11,738 nt of DNA, taken from positions 1-11,738 of the forward strand of contig CAMLSG010000171.1 of the NCBI GenBank assembly GCA_946482635.1, written 5' to 3'. The translations under genes and the position numbers were made by a program. This document shows, one piece after another, positions 1 through 6,348 of this stretch. Each line of letters opens with the position of its first letter. The stretch's first letter is position 1. Below the pieces are notes generated by a model. It was not told the origin of the DNA. It did no database searches and saw nothing but the letters and a program-made list of their open reading frames with translations. The stretch comes from an uncultured Duganella sp. GTDB lineage: Bacteria > Pseudomonadota > Gammaproteobacteria > Burkholderiales > Burkholderiaceae.

Positions 1-191
1 TGAAGGCCTTCTGGGGATAATGCATAACTTCGCATAATCTATATTATGTCAAATGGAATAGTCACAGTATGACCGGCACCACGGCGTATTTGGAGACCAC
101 CTGCTCGCGATCGTCCCACATCAGCCAGTTTGGAGCCATCGTGTTTCTTCGTCCGCAGGTGGTTTCGTTCTAGTGCCGATTCAGCTTGGAC
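1..191. other. Intergenic left edge, no convincing gene
   Basis: Apart from the AT-rich inverted repeat near the left end, this stretch holds nothing convincing. Short reading frames exist on both strands: a 35-codon frame at 69-176 on plus and an antisense frame of similar length on minus. Neither has a recognisable product or a good ribosome binding site. They could be remnants of a decayed gene. No clear terminator for the monooxygenase gene, which ends at 192 on the minus strand, is visible. Confidence 0.5.
24..56. other. AT-rich imperfect inverted repeat, possible tyrosine-recombinase site
   Basis: A perfect 6-base inverted repeat CATAAT/ATTATG (33-38 and 43-48) surrounds a 4-base centre. 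It sits inside longer imperfect arms. The left arm, 24-36 (ATAACTTCGCATA), differs from the 13-base loxP arm at one position. The right arm, 45-57, is poorly conserved (about 6 of 13). The hexamer GCATAA also repeats at 22-27 and 32-37. This arrangement of two arms around a short AT-rich centre is typical of crossover sites for tyrosine recombinases, and similar sequences can form ends of mobile elements. No recombinase gene is in the window, so the function is inference. Confidence 0.3.
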
Positions 192-1766
192 TCAACACGA
201 AGTGCACGTCCTTATCGCTCTCCCAATTTCCGAGGTTGCGTCTGAAGGGAAATTCGCGCACTTCCAACCGATGATGCCATCCGGCCTGATTAGAACTGCG
301 CCCTCGTTTCCCACGCCGAATCGACGGCTAAATTGCGCATCGGGTGGAAATTCAACATTCACATTCACCTGGATCGCATTGAACGGCACCGACAGCCGTG
401 TTGCGACTTCGTTCCCGATCTCTATCCAACGAGAGTCCTCTGTAATCAGCACCAGGTCATGTGCAACCAGATCGAGCGTCGACACGCGCTGTCCTCCCTT
501 CCGCACCCATAGATGAGGGACACGTGTCCCCGGCTCGCCTGCCCATTCTTCCGGAGTCGCTGCCTGCGGGAGGCTCCTTCCCGTGGCAACCACTGCAGAT
601 GACAGGTGCAACTGGCCGAGTTCCAACGCCTCATTTCCATACAGGGCTTCTCCGTCCAGCGCGTGGCCAACCCATGGGGCATAGTCGGGACGTGCAAAGG
701 TTTGCTGGTGTCGTAGCCAGCCGATCGGTTGTCGTTCTTCGTTGTAGCTGTCCAGTAAGTGCTGAGACGAAACCCCTTTTAGTACCCATTCGAGTTTCCA
801 TGCAAGGTTCCACGCATCGTCGATGCCGGTGTTCGCGCCAAACCCGCCCCGGGTTGGCGGTAGCTGATGCGCCGAGTCGCCGGCCAGGAACACCCTCCCA
901 TCGCTATACCGCTCGGCAATGCGCCCTGCCATTTCCCATCGGCCGGTGGTAAGAATTTCAAAGTCCGAACTGTCGCCCAAAGCCTTCCTGACCAAATCCC
1001 TGGGAACGGTCTCGATGTACTCTTGGCGATCATCGAACATCAATACCCAGCGTCCGTCGCCATAGGATGTCAGGAATCCACGGAAGTCGGGCTGTTCGAT
1101 ATTGAATTGCTGTACGCCTTTTGCAAGAATCGCGTCCGCTGCCGGGCAATGGAAAAGGATGCTGCGCAGCGTACGCAAGTGCCCAACACCGTGCCGCTGG
1201 ATACCGAGCGCCTCACGGATGCTGCTATCAGCGCCATCGGCTGCGATGACGTAATCAGCCAGGATGTGGTAGACCTTACCGCTGGTGCGTTCACGCACGT
1301 CGACGCAAACTCCATCGGCACGTTGTTCGAAGCTGAGTACTTCTACACCCAGGCGCAAGTCGGCTCCGCGTGCTGCTGCCTCCATGCGCAGGATTGGTTC
1401 GAGCTTGTCCTGGGCGATGGCCGCACCTGTGACTGGCGAAGCCATGACGGTGTGCTGAGCATCCTGTCCCGGAGTCCAGTCCGATTCGCCGTACCAGTCA
1501 CCAGCCAGGCTTGTCGCGCGTACACGCCGCAAACGGCTCCCCGCCGAAACCTGGGGAATCTGGTCGGCGATGCCGACGGCGCGATAAAACTCGAGCGTGC
1601 GTTCGGTAAAGCCCATTGCCCGAGGATGTGGTGAACTGCCTGTATGCTTTTCGATCACAACAGGCTTGATGCCTCGCCAAGCGAGAAAAAGTGCTGCAGA
1701 CAGCCCCACCAGACTGCCGCCAACAATTACAACGGGGGTACGCTCAAAACCAGGATTTTTTGACAT
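192..1766 (-). CDS. FAD-dependent monooxygenase, PheA/TfdB (aromatic hydroxylase) family
   Basis: This is a complete 524-residue class A flavoprotein monooxygenase, predicted to hydroxylate an aromatic or polyketide-like substrate with NAD(P)H and O2 in the cytoplasm. The N-terminal Rossmann fold reads VVIVGGSLVGLS (12-23), with Ser18 at the second Gly of GxGxxG, followed by the ribose-binding acid Glu39. The DG motif is AADGADSS (175-182). The GD motif is GRVFLAGDSAHQLPP (290-304), continuing into GGFGANTGIDDAWNLAWKL. The C-terminal part (about 400-510) resembles the thioredoxin-like tail of the TcmG/RdmE/TfdB group and ends with VLIRPDGIIGWK. Length is typical of the family. The ATG start has a good AAGGA six bases upstream. 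It stands alone, with no polyketide or ring-cleavage gene beside it, so the substrate cannot be named. The family call is secure; substrate and pathway are open. Confidence 0.93.
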   Translation of the reverse strand: MSKNPGFERTPVVIVGGSLVGLSAALFLAWRGIKPVVIEKHTGSSPHPRAMGFTERTLEFYRAVGIADQIPQVSAGSRLRRVRATSLAGDWYGESDWTPGQDAQHTVMASPVTGAAIAQDKLEPILRMEAAARGADLRLGVEVLSFEQRADGVCVDVRERTSGKVYHILADYVIAADGADSSIREALGIQRHGVGHLRTLRSILFHCPAADAILAKGVQQFNIEQPDFRGFLTSYGDGRWVLMFDDRQEYIETVPRDLVRKALGDSSDFEILTTGRWEMAGRIAERYSDGRVFLAGDSAHQLPPTRGGFGANTGIDDAWNLAWKLEWVLKGVSSQHLLDSYNEERQPIGWLRHQQTFARPDYAPWVGHALDGEALYGNEALELGQLHLSSAVVATGRSLPQAATPEEWAGEPGTRVPHLWVRKGGQRVSTLDLVAHDLVLITEDSRWIEIGNEVATRLSVPFNAIQVNVNVEFPPDAQFSRRFGVGNEGAVLIRPDGIIGWKCANFPSDATSEIGRAIRTCTSC

Positions 1767-2073
1767 GATTCGTCCTTGAAAGATGCCGGGGCACGGCGAA
1801 GGACGAAACGAAGCTTCTCGGAGCGCGGAAATATCTTGATGAGCCGCCTATACCCAACGAGAAGGCGACGTACGTCCGCCTCTCGTCGTGGTCCACGGCC
1901 CTTTTGGGCTGGATTCTAGCTCGGGTGAAGATTTGAGCTGACCGGGGCTTACCAAACCGGTCCACCATTTTCGACACCGGGAGGATAAACCAAAGACATC
2001 TACCACGCAAGGCGGATATATACGGCCCGCTTTGCGCGGGCCGTTCCGGGGCCATGCGAGGGCCGTCAGATGA
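1767..2073. other. Intergenic gap between the monooxygenase and the two-gene unit
   Basis: About 300 bases without a credible gene. The right part holds two hairpins that follow the two-gene unit. The left part is the 5' region of the minus-strand monooxygenase gene. It contains a minus-strand TAGAAT (1913-1918), a possible -10 without a matching -35. It also contains an interrupted inverted repeat (CGAGA-A-GGCG at 1858-1867 with CGCC-TCTCG at 1877-1885) that could form a leader hairpin. A 103-codon minus-strand frame crosses the gap into the monooxygenase but has no recognisable protein features. Confidence 0.5.
2022..2044 (-). terminator. GC-rich hairpin, candidate terminator of the two-gene unit
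   Basis: A perfect 9-base-pair stem (2022-2030 with 2036-2044) closes a 5-base loop. It lies about 30 bases past the stop codon of the minus-strand gene at 2074-2919. The tract after the stem on the minus strand is ATATAT rather than a run of T, so it is not a textbook intrinsic terminator. Position and stability still make transcription termination or 3'-end protection the likeliest role. Confidence 0.5.
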
Positions 2074-2090
2074 TCAATATGCGGCCCTCG
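2057..2090 (-). repeat. Inverted repeat flanking the stop codon of the downstream gene
   Basis: CGAGGGCCG (2057-2065) and CGGCCCTCG (2082-2090) are perfect 9-base inverted copies with a 16-base loop. The TGA stop of the 281-residue gene (2074-2076) lies in the loop. Together with the hairpin at 2022-2044 it gives two consecutive hairpins at the 3' end of the minus-strand transcript. It may contribute to termination or mRNA stability. Confidence 0.45.
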
Positions 2091-2919
2091 AGCGCAAAAC
2101 CGTCATCCCATCCCTGTTCTTCGCAGCCATGGAAACCGCCGGCACATAGCGCATGAAATCGTAGCGCGGCAATGCTGGTGTCGATACGGTTCCGGACAGG
2201 GCGAACACCGGGACGAACATGTCCTGCACTTCGCGCGGCGGCAATGCGTAGAAGCCGATCTGGCAGTCGTGGAACTGGACCGATGCCTCGCCGGCGCGCA
2301 GCTGTGCAAAGCTTTCATCGCGCATCAGGATGTCCATCAGGTGGTCGGGCGAAATGGTCGTCGCTTCGCCAGCGACGTCGACTTCGCGCCAGAAGCGCAG
2401 CATTTCGTCGACGCTACCGCCCTCGCCGACCGACACCTGGATCTTGGCGCCTGGTCCAAAGAATGGCAGCCCGGCTTCCTTGAAACGCATGTTCACCTGG
2501 CGGGCAATCGGAAACACGGTGTCTTCCTTGTCGCCGGCCTTGCGGAAGCAATATTCCAGGTCGGTGACCGAATGCACGGCCGCGGACGTGTGCATCAGGT
2601 CCATTTCCCGCAGTTTTCTCATGGCGAGATCAACGGCTTCTTTTTCGTCCGGCAGCCTGGGTTGATATTCCGCTTCGCTTTTCTGGCCTGGGCGTGCGCT
2701 GTAACGCACCGAGCCCGTGGCCACAAAATATTCCAGCGAAGACTGCTCGTCGCGTGCGATCATTCGCGCGCCCATATCCTGTGGGCGGGCTTTGACGCCG
2801 AACCGTTCGGCGCATTTGCTGGCGAGGTCCATCGCAGCGCCGTCGATACGGCGCGGCCGCATCAGGCAAACCGATTGTTGCGCTGGCATTTTAGGAAAAG
2901 TAAACAATTCGTAGTTCAT
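2074..2919 (-). CDS. Uncharacterised 281-residue protein, partner of the caspase-like gene
   Basis: I do not recognise this protein. It is soluble-looking, with no signal peptide and no membrane segment, and mixed alpha/beta in character. The central part has alternating charged helix-like stretches (about 91-110). Next comes GPGAKIQVSVGEGG (155-168) followed by EMLRFWREVD (172-181). That part is reminiscent of a beta-hairpin plus helix such as those in PepSY-like or propeptide modules, though this is only an impression. The C-terminal third is strand-rich, with FHDCQIGFYALPP at 216-228. The ATG start is supported by AGGAG six bases upstream. It is the second gene of a two-gene unit, 9 bases after the peptidase-like gene, whose TAG stop overlaps this Shine-Dalgarno. 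That points to coupled translation and a shared job, for example as substrate, inhibitor or chaperone of the peptidase. Such a role is inference. Confidence 0.85.
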   Translation of the reverse strand: MNYELFTFPKMPAQQSVCLMRPRRIDGAAMDLASKCAERFGVKARPQDMGARMIARDEQSSLEYFVATGSVRYSARPGQKSEAEYQPRLPDEKEAVDLAMRKLREMDLMHTSAAVHSVTDLEYCFRKAGDKEDTVFPIARQVNMRFKEAGLPFFGPGAKIQVSVGEGGSVDEMLRFWREVDVAGEATTISPDHLMDILMRDESFAQLRAGEASVQFHDCQIGFYALPPREVQDMFVPVFALSGTVSTPALPRYDFMRYVPAVSMAAKNRDGMTVLRSRAAY

Positions 2920-2931
2920 GAGAATCTCCTA
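2920..2931 (-). promoter_or_regulatory. Shine-Dalgarno overlapping the upstream stop codon (coupled translation)
   Basis: On the minus strand the stop codon TAG of the peptidase-like gene (2929-2931) runs directly into GGAG, giving TAGGAG, six bases before the ATG of the 281-residue gene at 2919. Ribosomes finishing the first gene therefore end on the ribosome binding site of the second. This usually keeps two products in a fixed ratio. Confidence 0.75.
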
Positions 2932-3597
2932 GCAAGCGCCACGCAGATAGTAATGGATGGTTGGAACAGCGGGATCGGGCGAAACGAAGCCCTTGCCATG
3001 CCAGTGGTCCTCGTAAGTATTGGTGCCAGCGGCATCGGCGCGCAGGTAGGCCCAGCGGCAGTCGGAGCCTTCAGTCTCCTGGGCGGCGGCGATCCAGGCG
3101 TCGCGTACGCGCCAGCCGTTGTTCAGGTGGTCGGCGAAATAGCGCCCGCGATTGGTTTCATCGTGGCACACGGTGTCGAATCCCAGCATGTAGTGCAGGC
3201 CGGTGAACGAAGGTCCCCAACGGTCAAACACGCCTTCGCGCTGCAAGACCTGGCAGGCATGGAACGCGATCCACTCAAGGTCGATATCGCCCAGGCGCAC
3301 TTCACCCGGCGTCGCCTGGCCGCTGTCGACGGTGGTGCCGAAGATCGGTCCCTGCGGATTGCCGTGCCCGGCGAAAAATGCGATGTCGACGTTGTCGGCC
3401 CAAGCGCTATCGCCGCCGGACATCGGGCTGCCGGCGCCCTGCTGCTCAAAATCCCTGTCCCACGCCAGGTTGTCGCCCCAGGCGAACTGACGAACTGCGT
3501 GGAGCGTGTTGTAGAAGCCTTCGGCAGCGGCTCTCGTATTCGAGACGTCTGCCGCACGCCCGTTGTACTTCATGACCCATTCAATGCCCATTCCCAT
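2929..3597 (-). CDS. Putative clan CD (caspase-like) peptidase, small uncharacterised protein
   Basis: This 222-residue protein carries the two-block signature of clan CD cysteine peptidases. A hydrophobic strand ends in DIAFFAGHGN (catalytic His candidate H78), and about 37 residues later a second ends in WIAFHACQVL (Cys candidate C115). Caspases, gingipains and CHAT peptidases share this layout of His-Gly and Ala-Cys after consecutive beta-strands. It resembles proteins that I recall being filed as DUF6345, but that cannot be checked here. No signal peptide or membrane segment is visible, so it is probably cytoplasmic. A TTG at 3621 would add eight residues. I prefer the ATG at 3597 because GGAG (3605-3608) sits seven bases before it, and nothing comparable precedes the TTG. 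It is the first gene of a unit with the 281-residue gene. The peptidase activity is predicted, not shown. Confidence 0.82.
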   Translation of the reverse strand: MGMGIEWVMKYNGRAADVSNTRAAAEGFYNTLHAVRQFAWGDNLAWDRDFEQQGAGSPMSGGDSAWADNVDIAFFAGHGNPQGPIFGTTVDSGQATPGEVRLGDIDLEWIAFHACQVLQREGVFDRWGPSFTGLHYMLGFDTVCHDETNRGRYFADHLNNGWRVRDAWIAAAQETEGSDCRWAYLRADAAGTNTYEDHWHGKGFVSPDPAVPTIHYYLRGAC

Positions 3598-3749
3598 GAT
3601 GTATCTCCGTAATTGATTCAAGACGCCCCACCTGTACTGTCCGGTGGGATGTCCTGAACTTTACGGATGTCGCTGGTTCCGGGGATCCGTGCTGGTACCT
3701 AACTTTGGGAACTGCCAGCACCTAAAATACGCTCGCGCTGCCCTTCCCT
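3598..3749. other. Short intergenic region with two inverted repeats
   Basis: It lies between the end of the CAP lipoprotein gene and the start of the peptidase-like gene, both on the minus strand. It should therefore hold the promoter of the two-gene unit, but I see no convincing -35/-10 pair. A 7-base stem GTGCTGG/CCAGCAC (3689-3695 with 3715-3721, 19-base loop) could end the lipoprotein transcript or be a protein-binding site. A second stem CCCACC/GGTGGG (3627-3632 with 3643-3648) would lie in the leader of the peptidase-like gene. Neither is followed by a T run. Confidence 0.4.
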
Positions 3750-4826
3750 TTAAGGGACAAAGAAGGTGACGCTATATTGGAAGGACTTGACTTGGTCGCC
3801 AACTTTCACATTGCTGATCTGCACATTGAACTTGGTGTCAGCCGGGGAGCGCGACCACTCGGTGGCATCGGCGGTCAATTTCCAGCTCATGGTGTTGTCG
3901 CCATAACCGTTCGGCAATTGACCGACACTGCCAACGGAGAGCACTTTGCCCTGGTCATTGCTCATTGCCACGCTTGCGCCACTGAAGTCCGCGCCTGGCA
4001 AGGAGAAACTCCATGGATGGCTTGGGTCCGCCACTTTCGAAGTCCATGGGACATAGCCGCGTGACGGCCAGGCCACTCCTGTTTCCGCTACGCTCGCCGG
4101 CGCGGCTACGGTTCCGCCAAACACCCACAAAACATTGGCCCGCGTTGTGTCGCCGGTACCAACTTCGCCCAGGCGCGAATAGAGCACCCAGCGGCGGTGG
4201 CCCAGGCTGGTGGTGCCGGAATCGGCGATGTATGCGCGTACCGCATTCGGTCCGGCGTTGCCAAGGGCTAAGTTGGAACTGCCCGCTGCAGTTGCGCCAT
4301 CAGCTGTGTAGCAAGTCCACGAACTTGGCGGCGAGTGGCTTAGTTGGGAATTTGCGTCCATCATCAGCGCAGCTTGCTGCGCCATGGCGGAGTGCGTGAG
4401 ACTCAGGGAAATATTCCCTGGTAAGCCGGCCAGTACCCGGAAACTGTTCACGGTATTGACGACGGCTGCCTTGTATTCAGCGGAGGTGGTGCCGGCCACG
4501 CAGCCTTGGGTGGAGCCTGTCCACTGCATAGGAACCGAAAATGCGGGCACCATCGTGCCGTTGTAAAAGGCGGCCACTTCCGCCCTGCTGTTTGTGTTAA
4601 TCGCCGCCATTCCGCCCGTTGATGGCGTGGTCGGCGTCGTGGGCGTTGTAGGTGTAGTCGGAGTAGTCGGCGTCGTGGGAGTTGTGGGAGTCGTGGGCGT
4701 AGTCGGTAGTGATTGTTCAGGCGTTTTCGATGCTTCGGAACCACCTCCACCGCACCCTGCCGCCAAAGCAGTTAATGCCGCCAATAGAATTCGCGCCACA
4801 GGAGTCGTCGTTGTCAGTTTAATCAT
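3750..4826 (-). CDS. CAP (SCP/PR-1-like) domain lipoprotein with Pro-Thr-Thr linker
   Basis: This is a complete 358-residue predicted lipoprotein. A signal peptide ends in the lipobox LAAGC, with the acylated Cys at residue 25, followed by a GGGGS spacer. Residues 41-67 are nine Pro-Thr-Thr repeats, a flexible linker lifting the domain off the membrane. The CAP domain occupies about 115-235. It shows NSFRVLAGLP (127-136), LSHSPPSSWTCY (162-173, with His164), SNLALG (184-189) and the hallmark LGHRRWVLYSRLGEVGTG (208-225). Cys109 and Cys172 could pair. The C-terminal part (about 245-358) is strand-rich, as in other bacterial CAP proteins with a trailing beta domain. Its role is unknown; bacterial CAP proteins are secreted or envelope-anchored and usually not characterised. 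Residue 26 is Gly rather than Asp, so outer-membrane sorting is plausible. It is divergent from the FabG-like gene. Confidence 0.92.
   Translation of the reverse strand: MIKLTTTTPVARILLAALTALAAGCGGGGSEASKTPEQSLPTTPTTPTTPTTPTTPTTPTTPTTPTTPSTGGMAAINTNSRAEVAAFYNGTMVPAFSVPMQWTGSTQGCVAGTTSAEYKAAVVNTVNSFRVLAGLPGNISLSLTHSAMAQQAALMMDANSQLSHSPPSSWTCYTADGATAAGSSNLALGNAGPNAVRAYIADSGTTSLGHRRWVLYSRLGEVGTGDTTRANVLWVFGGTVAAPASVAETGVAWPSRGYVPWTSKVADPSHPWSFSLPGADFSGASVAMSNDQGKVLSVGSVGQLPNGYGDNTMSWKLTADATEWSRSPADTKFNVQISNVKVGDQVKSFQYSVTFFVP
4626..4706 (-). repeat. Nine 9-base tandem units encoding (Pro-Thr-Thr)9
   Basis: Nine consecutive 9-base units lie in frame inside the lipoprotein gene, each coding for Pro-Thr-Thr (CCN ACN ACN on the minus strand). 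Third codon positions vary between units. The repeat is therefore well preserved as protein but imperfect as DNA, which should reduce slippage compared with a perfect microsatellite. Copy number may still differ between strains without breaking the frame. Confidence 0.9.
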
Positions 4827-5010
4827 AAATCTCTACTTATTGCCGAGTGAAACATTATTCGAGGCCGCATTATCACTTGGCCGCGCCAAATGCCGCGTCT
4901 GATTGACTTTTATGATGAATCTGACAGAGCAGGACTTTGCAATTACTTGGAACAACTGATCGGTAGTATAGTTTCACCCCTGAATGCCAACTTGCCCAAA
5001 AACACTATAG
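4827..5010. promoter_or_regulatory. Divergent intergenic region for the lipoprotein and FabG-like genes
   Basis: This 184-base AT-richer segment separates two divergent genes and must carry both promoters. A 13-base perfect dyad TTGGC-CGC-GCCAA lies at 4877-4889 and could be an operator for either side. On the minus strand GATAAT (4871-4876 region) is a possible -10 for the lipoprotein. On plus, TATAGT (4967-4972) is a possible -10 for the FabG-like gene. No good -35 is seen for either. The bases before the ATG at 5011 contain no Shine-Dalgarno-like purine run. Confidence 0.4.
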
Positions 5011-6348
5011 ATGTCCGATACCCTGATCAAGATCAATCGCTGGCCCGTTGTCGGGCCGATTGTGCGCGCCATCGGCCTGCCGAACCCGACTGAGTTGCAG
5101 CGTTCTGCGGCCCCCTATGTCGCCCATCCCTTCGAGTCAAAGTCATTCATGCTTGCGACTACGGAGGGCTGTTACGCGTCCGTTCCGCTTTCGTCGGTAC
5201 TTCAGGTCGCTGGCGCCAGGGAGGCGACGGACTCTATCGATATTTTTGTGATGGACGCCACCGGCTGCAGGAAAGTCGCCGACCTGCGTGCCGTATATTC
5301 GGCTTTCCATCAACATATAAGTCGCATCGCGCGCAATGGTCGCGTTCTTCTCATCGCGCCCCCGCTTGCTGCAACAGCAGATCCCGTGGCGGCTGCCGTA
5401 GCGCGCGGGCTGGAAGGATTCATCCGCTCGTTGGCCAAGGAACTTGGCCGCCGTGGTGTAACGGCGAACCTGGCTAGCGTGCCGCCGCAGGCTTTGGCCC
5501 GTATTGACGGCGTCGTCCGCTTTTTCTGTGGCCCGCAATGTGCCTACGTTTCCGGCCAGGTTGTGCACGTGACAGATGCCGCCAGCGCTCCGGGCACCCT
5601 GCCCTCGACCGCCGCTTTGGCCGGTAAAGTCGCCCTGGTGACTGGTGCCGCACGTGGCATTGGCCTTGCAACAGCAGAACGCCTGGCGCAGGAAGGCGCC
5701 AAAGTGGTGGCTGTTGACATTCCTGCTTCCGCTGAAGAACTAAAATCCGTTGCGAGCCGCCTGGGGGCCATCCCGCTGGCGCTCGATATCGCAGCAACTG
5801 AAACTGCTGCGATCCTTGGCGGATTCATTCGGGAGAACTTCGGCGGTGTCGACATCGTCGTGCACAACGCCGGTATCACGCGTGATCGCACTTTGGCGAA
5901 AATGGAAGCACGCCAATGGGACCAGGTGCTGGACATCAACCTCTCCGCCATTACGGCAATCGACAAGTTATTGCTGGACGATTCCCTGCTGCGTGAACAT
6001 GGGCGCGTAGTCTGTATGTCCTCGATCAGTGGCATCGCGGGCAATTTTGGCCAGACGAATTACGCCACTTCGAAAGCAGCCTTGATTGGCTACGTCGCGG
6101 CACAAGCACAAGCGCATGCGCGGCGCGGGATCACTTTCAATGCCGTTGCGCCGGGCTTCATCGAAACGCCAATGACACAAAAAGTCCCCTTCCTGACACG
6201 TGAGATAGGCAGGCGCCTCAATTCCTTGTCCCAAGGCGGAAAACCCCGCGATGTCGCGGAGCTGGTGACTTTCCTTTGCACTCCTGGCGCTTGCGGTATC
6301 AGTGGGCAAACGATCCGGGTATGCGGACAAGGACTGATGGGTGCTTGA
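5011..6348 (+). CDS. Two-domain 3-oxoacyl-[ACP]/CoA reductase, high-molecular-weight FabG type
   Basis: This is a complete 445-residue short-chain dehydrogenase predicted to reduce 3-oxoacyl thioesters to 3-hydroxyacyl thioesters with NAD(P)H. Residues 1-200 form a degenerate first domain without a nucleotide motif, and 203-445 are the active SDR domain. This matches the two-domain FabG group typified by mycobacterial FabG4 (about 450 residues). The N-terminal segment up to IGLPNP (21-26) is typical of that group and supports this start. Visible motifs are the cofactor loop TGAARGIG (211-218), HNAG (285-288), the active-site Asn310, Ser338 in SSISG, and Tyr351-x3-Lys355 in NYATSK. PGFIETPMT (381-389) is the usual post-catalytic motif. 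The family often sits with thiolase and MaoC-type hydratase genes; none are here. There is no clear Shine-Dalgarno before the ATG. Acyl-ACP versus acyl-CoA preference cannot be read from sequence. Confidence 0.94.
   Translation: MSDTLIKINRWPVVGPIVRAIGLPNPTELQRSAAPYVAHPFESKSFMLATTEGCYASVPLSSVLQVAGAREATDSIDIFVMDATGCRKVADLRAVYSAFHQHISRIARNGRVLLIAPPLAATADPVAAAVARGLEGFIRSLAKELGRRGVTANLASVPPQALARIDGVVRFFCGPQCAYVSGQVVHVTDAASAPGTLPSTAALAGKVALVTGAARGIGLATAERLAQEGAKVVAVDIPASAEELKSVASRLGAIPLALDIAATETAAILGGFIRENFGGVDIVVHNAGITRDRTLAKMEARQWDQVLDINLSAITAIDKLLLDDSLLREHGRVVCMSSISGIAGNFGQTNYATSKAALIGYVAAQAQAHARRGITFNAVAPGFIETPMTQKVPFLTREIGRRLNSLSQGGKPRDVAELVTFLCTPGACGISGQTIRVCGQGLMGA

Noticed and set aside
69..176. 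Short frames on both strands at the left edge (for example MTGTTAYLETTC on plus, MAPNWLMWDD on minus)
   Set aside because: Both are about 25-36 codons, lack a Shine-Dalgarno and match nothing I know. At best they are remnants.
867..1634. A 255-codon plus-strand frame inside the monooxygenase gene
   Set aside because: The minus-strand frame has complete FAD motifs over its full length; this one has no family features and no clear start signal.
2269..3612. A 447-codon plus-strand frame running antisense through both genes of the two-gene unit
   Set aside because: Its composition (His, Arg, Ala, Phe rich without motifs) is typical of an antisense shadow. The minus-strand frames have good ribosome binding sites, tight spacing and recognisable His/Cys blocks.
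3598..3621. TTG start giving eight extra residues to the peptidase-like protein
   Set aside because: GGAG is correctly spaced for the ATG at 3597 and would lie inside the coding region if TTG were used.
4594..4902. A plus-strand frame with (Val-Val-Gly)n opposite the lipoprotein
   Set aside because: It is the complement of the Pro-Thr-Thr codons; the minus strand has signal peptide, lipobox and CAP motifs.
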